64,000 nt of DNA from Apophysomyces variabilis (Eukaryota; Mucoromycota; Mucoromycetes; Mucorales; Mucoraceae), in contig MZZL01000390.1 of assembly GCA_002749535.1 (NCBI GenBank), positions 215,439 to 279,438 on the forward strand, given 5' to 3'. The notes beneath the pieces were generated by a model. That model worked only from the letters and a program-made list of their open reading frames with translations, did not search any database and had not been told where the DNA came from. A program made the translations under genes and the position numbers. Below, in pieces: positions 1 through 11,841 of this stretch; the stretch's first letter is position 1; every line of letters begins with the position of its first letter.

Positions 1-3000
1 GGGAATGGCAAGGTGCACTTGGTGGACGAGGCCGAATGGGAAGCATGGTTGGCGCAAGTAACGATTTTAAGCGCCTTGCGGTACATGGTGCACCAGATAA
101 CCAATTGAGTGAATACGCGGTAAGATAAACTATCTGAATGGTTCGACTTATCAAGAATTTCAGCTTTGCAACATGATTCTAGTCAATGCCATTATCAACG
201 TCGTCGATGATCCTGATGTCAGAATTCACCTGCGAAACCAACTGAACGCCTCAGGACTGGAACAAATAATGGAACGTATGATGGAACTTAATTGTGAACA
301 TGTAGATCGGCAAATCATGGAGTTTAGAACACTTGCAGAAAATGATCATGACGAAATTATGGAAATGTATCATGAACGTGTACTGCAGGACCTGAACGAT
401 CCACGCGATGTTTTTGAATGTGTTTTAGCCAGCGTTGAAGGCACTCGAGGTTATGACTTTTTCTTAAGTTGCCTACAACATTTATTGTTGATTCATGAAG
501 AAGGAAATATGAAAGCAAGATATTTTCAGGTCATCGACAACCTCATCACGCAAGTAGTGCTGGATCACAAAGGCCTGGTTGAGGATTTTTCTAGTTCGTA
601 TGGAACATCGGTCCGCCATCTTGTAGATAAATTTGCCGATCAAGATCAGTTACAAGCGACTCTTGAAGACATCCGGAATTTGCAAGAAATGTACGATGAC
701 TTACTGCAAGAACGAGATGAGCTTCGACAGCAACTTACTGAGCGAGGAGGTAAATATTTATATGGTTTCCAAGATCGTCTCTGATATCGTTTAGATGGAC
801 TTGCTCTTATGCAGCTGAGAGAAAAGACAACTTCGTTAGAAGATTTGCTCCGTATGTCACGACACACCATATCTACTCTTCAGGCCAAACTGCGCGATTT
901 ACAACATGACTATGAGAAGAATCTGGAGTCACTAGAGAGACAGTTGGAGACGTTTTATAAAGCTGTCAACGACACAAGTGATGAAAATGAGACGGATAAT
1001 GGCGATATAGTGATTAAGAAGCAAGATTTCGCGAAAGCAATGGGTAGGATAAAAGCCCAGGAAAGCCTGGAAGGTCGTGGCAAAGATGCAGACTCGAAAA
1101 ACGGAGAGGTAGGTAGCACTTCCATTAAACTGCAAGAACATTAATGGTTACATATTGTATAGTCTGAAGAGACTATAGAATCAGAAACCGAGAAATACAA
1201 GTCTCTCGCGATGAGTCTATCGGAGGAGTTTAAGAATCAATTGGCCATGCAATTTGGTTCAAGTAGCGGACTGGGTGATTTCGTTGTTCCCGGCGCCATG
1301 TCATTGATGGGGTCCGCAAGTCGTCGATCAGGAACACGGCGTCGACAACTACAGGCTCGCCGAGAGAGTAACCGTAAAGATGATGGGCCATCTGTGAATG
1401 CCTTAGTAGACGAAAATTTCCTTGCGGATATTAATAATGTAGTTGGAGCTCAAAGGTAAAACGCTGATGGGTCGCATTAGAATCTTAGTAACCTCGCTGT
1501 CAAGACCTAGTATATCCCGAAGAGAGAATAGCGATCTAGATGCTTCATTATCGAACATTGATGGATCTTCTGCTTCGCATCCTCAGCCGCTTTCCAGCTT
1601 GCACAAGAATGTTGATCAAGAGCAACCATCCCATTCGGAATCAGTATTCATGAACGATACAGGCGCTGATAATACCCATGGTTCCCCATTGATACCAGAC
1701 GATTTGTCATCATCAGCATTATCACACTCATCAGCCCCGCCTGCACCTCCTCCACCACCACCACCACCTCCGCCACCGCCACCGCCACCGCCGGGAAGTA
1801 TATCTGCACCCGTTAAAACTAACTCTTCGGATCCAGATGCACTAATACCGTCACCAGCCCCACCGGCACCGCCACCACCACCAGCAACTTCCGCTTCAGC
1901 AGAGGGTTCGGCCGCGCCTCCTCCACCACCCCCACCTCCAATTCCTGGGTTACCGAAACCGCCACCGCCACCGTTGAATTCTTTACCACGCAAAGCAATG
2001 AATCACCTTCCTAGCGTCAAAATGCGAGCACTACAATGGCAAAAACTGAATATGAACCATATCAAATCCACTATTTGGGGCTCTGAGATGAATGATGAAG
2101 AGCTCGAAAATCGTCTTGATACTGAGGGTATCTTTAACATGATGGAGGAGCTATTTGCCCAGAAGATGATTGCTAGCGCCAAGAAATTTTCGAAAGAGAA
2201 AAAGCAAGAAATATGCATTCTGGATTCACGAAAAGCATACAATATTAGTACGTTTTGTATGGATATAGTTGCACTGATATTAACTTCCAATCGCTCAGAT
2301 ATTGCCATTCTGGCCAAATCGAAAAATATCTCGTTTGCAGATTTCAAAACTAGAATATTAGCCGTAGATGAAAAGTTTTGTACCGAAATTCTTTTACGTA
2401 ATTTACATGCAAATGCTCCAACGCCTGAGGAAATGGGTAAGCTGTCGGTATTTATCAAGACAGCATCAGAGGAAGAGCTTCAAAATCTCTCTCGAGCAGA
2501 TGCTTTTTGTGCAGAGGTAAGACAGAAAAGCGATAGACCTAGGCTCATCTTAAGTTTAGATCATGTCTATTGACCGTTTCAAAGAACGCATCGACAATAT
2601 GCTGTTCAAAGTGACTTTCCCAGAAAGAATCACACAACTCAACAGGGTAAGCGCCGCAATTTCGAATCTAGCAGAATTGACAAGAGAACTAGAATATGGA
2701 AAACGTTATGGAGGCGTCAAATTCCTTAAAAGAATCACAAGCTTTCAAAGAGTTGTTAAACGTAAATGTCTCTTCATTTGCTATGTGAAATACTGATTAT
2801 TAGCTTAGCTGATTCTGATGGTTGGAAACTTTTTGAACGGCACAAATTTTCAAGGAGGTGCATATGGTATTCGGATTGCCAGTATAAATAAGGTATGACA
2901 CTCGGTTTTGCATCCAGCTTGTATTTAACAGTGGGGTTTTAGCTCGTCGATACAAAAGCTTCGACCAATGACACAACTTTGTTGCATTTCCTTATACGCA

Positions 3001-3991
3001 TGATCGAACAAAAGTTTCCGCAGATAAGTGAGACTTTGCTCGAAGATCTTAAGTTGTGTGGAGAAGCCTGTCGAGGTGAGAGCTACGTTTCCATATTATC
3101 AAATCATAACCATTCTGCCTATTCTAGTGACCATCCAGGATCTGATCAAAGACTATAACGAACTCCGCGTTGGTCTGGAAAATCTAATCCATGAGCTTGA
3201 CAGACACTACAGCGCTGACTATGAAGCCCCAGAAGGTGATCAATTCGCATCGGTCATGGTTGATTTCCGTGAAATAGCTGTCGAGAAGTTCGATCAACTT
3301 GCAGTACGATATACGGCGATGGATATTGCCTACAAGGATGTCGTAACCTATTTTGGCGAAGATCCCGGTGACATGAAGCCAGATGAATTCTTTGGCATCT
3401 TCAAAACGTTTACATCGAGTTGGGAAGTAAGTCAATCACTCGACTGTTGAAATTTGTCACTTATACCGATGCTGCAGCGCGCAAAGAGCGACTTGGTAGC
3501 TCAAGAGAAGAAGAAGGAGCAACTTGAGAAAGCGCGACTTTTCGAAGAGCAACGCAAGGCACGAATCAAGGTCCACCGAACAGGAGTGGATATAGGTGAT
3601 GGTAAGTAAACCAAGTACACAATGTTGATTAAGTTCATTTTGCTGTATTTAAACAGGTCAAGCTGAAAACCAAGAAGATAAGGATATCATGGATAACTTG
3701 CTTCAACGGTTACGTACCGGAGAAATGTCAACAACAGCTAAGCGAAGGAGTCGTCGCTTGTCCATCCGAGAAAGACGCAAGACTCGCAGCGAATCAGTCG
3801 TTGTTAAGGCAGAAGATTTACTAAAATATATCCAGAGTGAAGAAGATGCACCTCCTCTACCTCGGTCTAGGAGTGGGAGCAAGCGACTAGCCAGTGCAGA
3901 CCGGATGCGGAGATTAGCATCCCTTGCCGAAGAAAAGGATACTGAGATGTATCAACAAGACCAGAAAGACCAAGAAGGAGAAAACTCATGA
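1..3991 (+). CDS. Formin (diaphanous/Bni1-type), 5' truncated
   Basis: Actin-nucleating formin. Its 5' end lies outside the window; the frame begins at base 3. The first exons (3-119, 164-749, 795-1108, from 1163) read as GBD/FH3 repeats (GRMGSMVGAS, NMILVNAIINVVDD) followed by a coiled coil (about 640-1110). A proline-rich FH1 segment lies at about 1735-1975 and binds profilin-actin in this family. FH2 begins near 2018 (KMRALQWQKLN) and includes the family signature as GNFLNG near 2826-2843, then the FH2 C-terminal helices (3140-3430). The tail (about 3470-3991) is basic and Arg/Ser-rich, where a DAD-like autoinhibitory segment would be expected. The 3' exons from 2563 on are interrupted by several short introns, not all resolved. 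It acts at hyphal tips and septa in fungi (family knowledge). It is followed in the same direction by the UBAP1-like gene. Confidence 0.93.
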
Positions 3992-4674
3992 GCATAAGTT
4001 ACACACATGTCAACGTAGATTTGATTACTCATTAAAAGCAAACCATACGCGCACATCTAATATATTAGCTTATACATACTGTTTTGTGGAATACTCGTCT
4101 TGAATTCACACCTAACGCACTCATTTGCCAGCATATTTAGAGCTAAGAGACAAGGAATGGTTATGCACCACTCTTTTTTCATATAATATCTTAGAATTCC
4201 TATATATTCATATGGACACTAACCGCATTATCACACACCTCCATGTAACTGGAGAGGGAAAATTTCAAACTAGTTCTGTTCCATTTGTTTAAACCTGTAC
4301 GACGTGCATCTCCCAATATCATTTTTCATTGAATGGGACACATAGCGTGTTACATATATAACTTATGTCTGGTCTACCTATCTGTTTGATTGTTAGTGTT
4401 GCCTTAGATCAAATGTGCCAGAAAGAAGCAAGGTTCCATGCGCACATGTTAATGCACGACATCACCTTGATGAGATTTCTAACTCAGACTGTCTGCGTGA
4501 CTTGCGGCGTGATAACGAGACTCAATGAGCGAGACTCGGAGTTGTGCATTGGAAGGTGCACATTGAAAGCCAATGGTTGATCAAGGTAATAACAGCAATT
4601 AGCTAGGTATGCGATGCTGATTGTGTTGCTGGTGTAAAGGCTCCGTTTATTCTGTGCTACAGGATGTTCCTGTG
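3992..4674. other. Intergenic between formin and UBAP1-like gene
   Basis: This stretch holds the formin 3' UTR and the promoter of the next gene. An upstream coding exon of the UBAP1-like gene may lie here, because an acceptor at about 4660-4662 is followed by an in-frame DVPV just before the chosen ATG. No other coding signal was recognised. Confidence 0.5.
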
Positions 4675-6014
4675 ATGGTGTCTCCTCATTACAAGCTACC
4701 AAAGCAGGTGTGAGCAAGCGAAATGTGTCATTTGAATCGTTGCACTAATAAAAAGACTGTTTGTGTAGATACATGTGATATCAGAATTGCTTGCGATACC
4801 AGATGATTTGTCACAATGGGTAAACTTCTACTTTTGCCGGGTATCTTTTTACGAATGGCCTGTTTTAGGGGACGTACACCTTTGCGGCGGAACGGGAAGC
4901 TCTTGCAGAAATCGCCGCTGTTCGCAATGCGCAAAAAGAAGCTGATGAGGAATTTGCAAGGAGAAAGAAGGAGTTTGAAGAGGAAAAAATTAAGAAGCAA
5001 AAGGTTGCAGCGCGCAAGATTGCTCCGGGATTCCTCGATACGGACACTCGCATACTTAAACCTGAACCACTCTATGGGCCACAAAGGCTGCCCGCAGAAA
5101 AAAAGGATACTACAAAGGGAGAAGAGCAAGAAGCACTTGATGAAGAAGGATGGGTCACACTTCAGCGACAGCCCCGACGTTCGCGATCAGCGTCCAATCC
5201 TGGCGAAAAAACGTCTGTTGAGCAGGATAAAGGGGTATAATACTATAGGCTGGAAGACAAAAGCGGGATATTAATTCAGCATGTTAGACATTTATTGATT
5301 ATCTCAAGTTTGAGCAAGGATTGTCTCCACCAGATCCGTGGGATACACCAGAGAATGATCTAGTAGCATTGCGATCCATTTTAGGAGACCTAGATACTAA
5401 AGCGAATCCGAGACAAGTTCACCATGCTGCAAGTAAAAAAGCAGTCGGCACACATACTAATGTGATGCCGCCTCAGTATTCTTCTTCCTATGTCCGGAAC
5501 ATAACACCACAATATCCCCCAGATGGTGAGTAACAGAGTCAAAGAATACTGTTGAAACTAATCGATTGGAAAAATTATTCATATAGGCTACTGGTACAAA
5601 AACAGCTCAACACCGTTGAAATCCAGTTATTCTTCGCAACCTACTACTAGACACACGTCTGCACCTGTCGCTCCTGCCCTTCCACCAAAGCTATTCCTTG
5701 AATCCACTTCCTCCGCCCATACATCTCCGAGGGTCCGTGCCTCTACTCTATCTCAGCCGTCTACACCCCCACCGCCACCTTCGGACTATCGCAAGACTGA
5801 AAGCGCCTTGCCGTCCGGCACGGCTTCACCGACTATACCACCACCATTACCACCATTGCCCCCCACTAGTGTACCTAAGGATGAACTGGTTCATGAGTTG
5901 GTAAACATGGGTTTTTCGCGCCCTCAAGCCATGGAAGCATTGGAGAAGAACGATAATGATTTAACAAAAGCTACAAACTTCCTTTTAGACTCAGCTGCTT
6001 TGGAAGCCAGTTAA
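4675..6014 (+). CDS. UBAP1-like ESCRT-I protein with C-terminal UBA domain
   Basis: Candidate ubiquitin-binding subunit of ESCRT-I, which sorts ubiquitinated membrane proteins into multivesicular bodies. The N-terminus reads DVPVMVSPHYKLPKQ, then a segment ending YTFAAEREALAEI, followed by a charged coiled coil (about 4900-5020). This resembles the UMA region of metazoan UBAP1, where a DVPF-type start precedes a helix rich in Glu/Lys. A second short match, DPWDTPENDLVALRSIL (about 5334-5385), resembles the UBAP1 segment ending in EELRNIL. A proline-rich linker leads to a UBA domain at about 5881-5990 (LVNMGFSRPQAMEALEKN). Introns start after codons ending at about 4710, 4809, 5235 and 5524. 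The start is uncertain: the ATG at 4675 opens the reading frame, but the DVPV residues just before it suggest an additional 5' exon. The UBA is clear; the UBAP1 assignment is inference from partial similarity. Confidence 0.68.
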
Positions 6015-7366
6015 ATGTGTGAATAAATACGGAACATCTTCCCTGCTGCCTCTGGTTATGCACAAGTAGGTTGATAGACATAAAATAGAACGAATACGCT
6101 TAGGCGAGAGAATTTCCTGCTCTAGCAGAGACGTTGCGAGGAAAAGTTACCTATCTTCTCACAATTGGGGTATTCTCGCAACTTGCAGTGCGCCTCGGAA
6201 TTAGGGACCACAGATTGTTAAGAATATTAGATACGCTATTGTCCTTGTTTGTAAGGTCAAAAGGCATCTTATAGACACTTGAAGTTGCTTTCGTTCTTTG
6301 ACCTGTTGGGTTCTGTAAAAGAGAAGCGCACGATATTCGCTGCGAAGGGTTCAATTTTATCCATTGAGTGGACTTGTGTTTTGAGCATGCGATATCCTTT
6401 CTCGTTGGGACAAAGTTGCTTTTCAGAAGAGTCCATGATTTTCTTCCAAGCCATACCAATGTGGTACTTAAAAAAGCAACAGAAGGTAATGTAAAATGCC
6501 GCCGACAAAAGTCCGAGCTTAGTCGCTACTTAATCCATGATCTCTTTGCGCCTGCTTCCAAAGAGGCTTATATGAGAACGACAACTTCTTCGGTTCGCAA
6601 TACCCCGGTTCTTGCTATTTATTCGGATGACGAACCCGCCCCACATCCGTTTTTCATCCAGTGACCAACGTTGAGTGTAACAATTTGGACCATTAATCGC
6701 AGTTTCGTCCTGTGATACGCCGGAACACTCGAGCTGACACTAAATATATCGTTGTCGAGCACCATATTAAATTTGTGTAACAATGAATCCAGCGGTGACA
6801 CTCCGTACCAATAAGGAAACAGGAACTTTCAGCGGACAATCCACAAGCGAATCCCGCAGTAATGTCCAACAGGAGATGATGGCTGTCATCGTCTGTATAC
6901 TTCAGGACGGCACCTATAGTATGATTTACTCACCAGTTCGGATCGTCCTACATGCCCGAACCGAACTTACCCCGAGCTGCTATGTTTAGGGCGATCAACA
7001 CTGTGCAACCTATTACAAGATAGCCCACCATAAATGACATATTCTTTTTCTTTGGATCAGTGCTGCAGAGCAAAATTCTCGGATTTTGGGTATATGTACA
7101 GTGACGAACGGGAACGGGTAATGGTTAAATCTCAGTTTCCCATTCCACTGGTTGTGTTTCAAGGTGCGGTTATTCTTTTATGGTCCAAGAAGCAAGGTAC
7201 AGGCAAAGACGTACAGTATCCATAACTAAAGAGAAGAAAACAAAAAAGCAAGACTGTGTTAGGCTAAAGGGGATGGATTGCTGTGAGAAAGGCTAATCAC
7301 TTACTTATTTAAGGCTAGCAGCTGCGGTATGAGCTGAATTTACATCCAAAAATACATTGCAATAAA
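6015..7366. other. Intergenic, UBAP1-like to FkbM gene
   Basis: No gene recognised. Open frames at 6368-6664 and 6783-6989 on the plus strand are short, have no recognisable motif, and have no clear splice partners. They could be relics or chance. Confidence 0.4.
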
Positions 7367-9358
7367 ATGGCAGTCCAGGCACTCCAGGCCTTCTTCTTTT
7401 CTTTCTTCGATTCTTTTTCGTCCTTTAGAATGAAAGGCTGGTTTTGGACGAAAAACTGGCTTCTGGCCATTGTTTTTCTGTTCTTCCTTGGAAATCTATG
7501 GTTTTGGGCCAAACACCCAAGATATACATGTAAAGAAGGCGAGGATTGCCCTGTGATGGTAAGATTGAAAATCCAACGATACATTTCATTTATACTCACA
7601 TGAGGTTTAAATAGAATAAGGATCGGTTAAGACCAGAACCTCCATCATCTCAGAACACCAACCAGTTTTCTCCCGAAAATCTACCCCCTCCTCCTCCCCC
7701 TCCTCCTCCTCCACCGCCGCCGCCACCTGCCAAGCCTAAGCTAGCCGAAGCAAATCTTGACCCTTGTTATGTCTTCCAAAATCATCCCGTAAAGCAACCC
7801 GAGACTTACATTCCTGGTAAGTAAAGATCAGAAAGTAAAGCGTAAACAGAAAGGAAAGTATGAGAATGATTCCTGATTTTCCACGGTTGTTATAGATACC
7901 CATGCTCAGTCAGCTAAGGACTTGGAAACCATTGCACCCACTGGTGAAAGCGCCACTATTCACCTTACTCCGCAAGGGCTTGCCTTCGTGAAGCCTGATG
8001 AAAACTGGGAGATCGGTGTGGTACGCAAATATAGTCGAAGAAGAAGAAGAACAGCTATGATCTTAATACTACTGATTGTAGATCAATACCAAACCCGATG
8101 TATTCATTGCATCACAAGGTCATATGTCTGACATCAATGGCCATTATTACCGCGAACATCGTATTTACACACTGATGAAATGGATTCTTCGTGTTCATCG
8201 CCGAGACCCTGGCAGGAAAACACCACTTTTTATGGTTGACGCAGGTTAGCATTGAGTGACGGAGCGGGACGATCATATCAACTGACTTTCCTTTTTCGCT
8301 TTTGTGACCCCATAGGATCGAATCATGGTCTATTCTCCATGGTGGCAAGCGTAAGCGGAGCTTATACCGTTGCTTTCGAGCCCCAGACCCATTTAAGAAG
8401 TAAGTAACTATGAGTTTGGCTGTGACACCCTTGGATCTAACCTCATGGAAACTTAGGCGTTATCAATCTGGCTACACGAGCAAACCAGGTTACAGACCGT
8501 GTGCGTGTTTTACCTTTTGCTGTTCTTGATAAATTCAAGAAAATTTCCATGTCCAGTTTTGATATAGGCGATGGTGGTATTGGACGTCTAGATTACAACA
8601 ATGAGAACTCTGCAATCCATACACAAACTATTCGATTGGATTCCATACCCTCGTTCGATCTATTGTTCCCCAACAGCAACCGTCATCGCTCTAACAAGGC
8701 ACTTGTGGTCAGCGAGGATTTCGGTAAAGCTTACGATGAAGCGCTAGAAAGTCAATATGGCGTAGCCAATGCCAAAGCGATTAGCGAAGCATTGCTCTTA
8801 CGACAACCGATCCATTTCCTGAAAATTGATGTTGAAGGATTTGAGCTTCCTGCCTTGGAGTCCGCTTCCAAATTGTTTGAAGCTGGTCTGGTGGAGCATA
8901 CTGTATTGGAGTTTGGGCCACCCAGTCGATGGGATGTCACTTTCGAAGACGAATCTATGGACGTGAATCAGAAACGCGCTATTGCGCTAAACCATGCGAA
9001 ATCGATCTTCCTTCGTGCTGTGGATGATTGGAATCTCGATATTTACCTGCTACCTGCTATTGGTTGGGAAAACACTGTGGAATGGATGAATGACCGTGGC
9101 GTTGACTACAGAAAAAAGGCTACAGATAATAAGATCGTGCACAAGTTGAAATCGTGGGACTTTGACGGCAAGCGAGCTGAGCATGACGAGTTTGAAATGG
9201 AACTCGATGTAAAGAAGCAGCTTATTACCGAATTTATTCCTTTACCCAAGCACTTAATCGAACCCTACTTCGACGACCTAGAATCCATTGGAGAAATGTA
9301 TGTATGGCTTGCAAAGAAAAACAGTAGCTCGGCTGTGATGAAGAGAGTAGAACTGTAA
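7367..9358 (+). CDS. FkbM-family SAM-dependent methyltransferase, single-pass membrane protein
   Basis: Predicted type II membrane protein. A hydrophobic segment (LLAIVFLFFLGNLWFW, about residues 30-46) follows a short cytosolic N-terminus. A lumenal stem contains a run of about 15 prolines (7684-7728). The catalytic domain has the FkbM (Methyltransf_21) motifs: SAM-binding VDAGSNHGLFSMVA across the intron near 8245-8316, FEPQTHLR, and LKIDVEGFELPALE near 8818-8859. The family O-methylates small molecules and glycans; the substrate here is unknown. At least five short introns are present, after codons ending at about 7559, 7815, 8020, 8245 and 8400. The last exon runs to TAA at 9356-9358. The membrane anchor suggests action in the Golgi or at the cell surface (inference). 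An alternative start is the Met at 7430. Confidence 0.85.
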
Positions 9359-11841
9359 AATAGTGCCTATTAGAGTCTTATTCTATAAAAAATTATATGC
9401 ATGGTGTAAAATTCATGCACCTTCCTGCAGTCATTTCCCTCGTCACTCTTTTCGTTACCCTGCCTTAGACAAATTGCAATGAGAGACAGAAACAAGAAGA
9501 TGGCATGATCGCACTATTACAGTGCTGGCAAGAAGACGAGATATATCTCTATGTCCCTGTCACTTTGACATCCAGGACTTATAATGGATTTTACATAGTA
9601 GGTCTATCGGGCCGGGGAAAAAGGGGGGATGGCCGGAAGCGGAAGATTGGAAGAAGGTTCCCACGAATGAAGACTAGGTTATAAAGCAAATCCTGCTTTC
9701 TTGTAACTGATTTATTAACCATACATATATGTTGCACTGTTATAACACAAGTTTAGTACAGTGAATCAATCTTTTATACAAAGCAGAACAAATCGTAAAA
9801 TCTATAGAAGGCAACTCTTAACACTACAAACCTGCCGCATTGCACGTGTTACAATATTATTTAGTTTTCCTTTGGCTCTAGCAATCTTTTGTCTACCATA
9901 GCAAACATCATGTTATTACAATACCTGATGTTGTTCATAGTGCATGGAATAACTCATTGTCGCCTCAACAGACTATTGTTTCCGGTGAACCCAGTGAATG
10001 ATGTCTCAAAATCATGGACGTCTATTTCACTAAGTGCCTGTCATTTGGATTACTTTTCCCCAGGTCGAAGATGCCAACCAGGATGATAATGTTCATTCTC
10101 ATACAGAACCTAAGGATATCTCTTCTTTAGTTGATATACCCTCTTCTGTTTTGTATGTACGTTAAATGTGTCCAGAAATTCCTCTTCTTCCACCCTAATA
10201 TGCATAAACATGACAGCAGTGACCATTGACATACCTAGCCATCATGCAATTACGGAAAAGTCCTTTAAATCTATACCTAATAATATTATCTTCACCCTTT
10301 ATTGTCTGCAGAATTAAATAAAATTACTTCTTCTATGACCACTCCACAACCTTCAAGTTAACCGCTCATTGCGGTTACTGAAGCTGGAAAGCATTCAGTA
10401 CCAACATCCAGACGTATAACGATGATGTTGCTTTTCCGTCTCGAAGTATTCAGCTTCATCATTGTCCAATAGATCCTGTTGAGGGATATTACCCTTTCTC
10501 GCATTCATAATAAATTATACTGCTAAATTGGAGCTATTACTTATTAGACTTCTTTACAGGTTGAGCGGGGGCTGTTGAAGCACAAAGACAAGTATGAGGT
10601 CCGCAAATCCATGGTGGTAATGTGAATTCAGACAGGAAACAGTCATATCTGCTGCGTTACTTTTACTGTTCTCCCATCCACGCCGCCTTTTCTTTTCATT
10701 GACGACATCGAATGGGCCTTTGAAAATAGAAGTCATTATCATGTTGTCCTTTATAAAGAGCGTGAGAATTTTTCTTCTCAATTACTCATCTTCTCCTCAG
10801 GTCAAGTACTTCCATCTATTTTGGACATAGATTAACTCTGTGTCACAAAGTTGTGCTGCCGATAATGTTTGGAAGAAGTCCTCTTACTTCTTTGGACTTC
10901 CTCTTTTGGTTTTCCGTGTTTCCCTCAACGGCTCGTCCCATTGAGCATCAGCGTCTCTGAAAGGAGTGCGTTCATCCGGGATGGGGTATGATGTCTGTAA
11001 GTGTTTGATTGATAATTTTATTTCATACTTCCGTACTGACGATGCGTTTGTTTTAAAGCACGCGACTGCAGTTGGCTTTCTGACTTTTCATGTACGTCTT
11101 TTGTCATTGATGAAATCACGTTTATGAGTATTCCTTTCCTTGCTGAGTGTACATGATATCAATGGCATAAGGGATTCATTGATTGCTTCCACTTTTTCCT
11201 ACTCCAATATCTCATATCAAACCGATAAGTATCAAAATCCTCTCGATGCAATCATTACTGACTCATTTGAAATATGAAATGACGCCAAGGTGAGAGGGCA
11301 TTATCTTTTTTGACCTCCCAGCCTTTCTCTGCCAGGTCTTAAAGTGAGCCCATCATTATTCCCAAATTAAAGTGCCAACAATACCTTAGGCGGGTTTATG
11401 ATGCCTGTAAATGACAAATATAGTGTAGCTGAAGCAAGCAGTTTATTGACTGAGATTTTTTTTTTTACTATTCAGCTTTTTGGGCCGGCATTCATTTAAA
11501 TCGGCTAGCATTGCCGCTGATTTGTTATATACAACCCCGTGCTGCCCCAGATAGGACACGCACGCGGGTACCAGCCCATATGCGCTGGAATTGCAAGTTC
11601 GCTTGTAATGAAGTAAAAGTAGTAGACTGCACTCACTATAATTTGGTCTTACGTTGTACAGACCATATACTAAAGGACTGCAGGTATCGCATGCCATGGC
11701 TTTAAAGCAACTTATGATAAACGGAAGGAATATTATTCAATTGAATGTAAAATATAATCACTAGTGGAAGTAGTGTGGATTTCTATTTCTTTTTTTGTAT
11801 TGTCTATCTTCCTATCACATGTTACTTCGTCCTGAGTTTTT
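9359..11841. other. Intergenic between convergent FkbM and COG2 genes
   Basis: About 2.5 kb with no recognised coding region, RNA gene or repeat family. It contains a short G-rich patch near 9611-9650. Short open frames on both strands lack motifs and splice partners. Confidence 0.45.

Noticed and set aside
1616..1993. Minus-strand glycine-rich open frame
   Set aside because: Shadow of the polyproline FH1 region of the formin.
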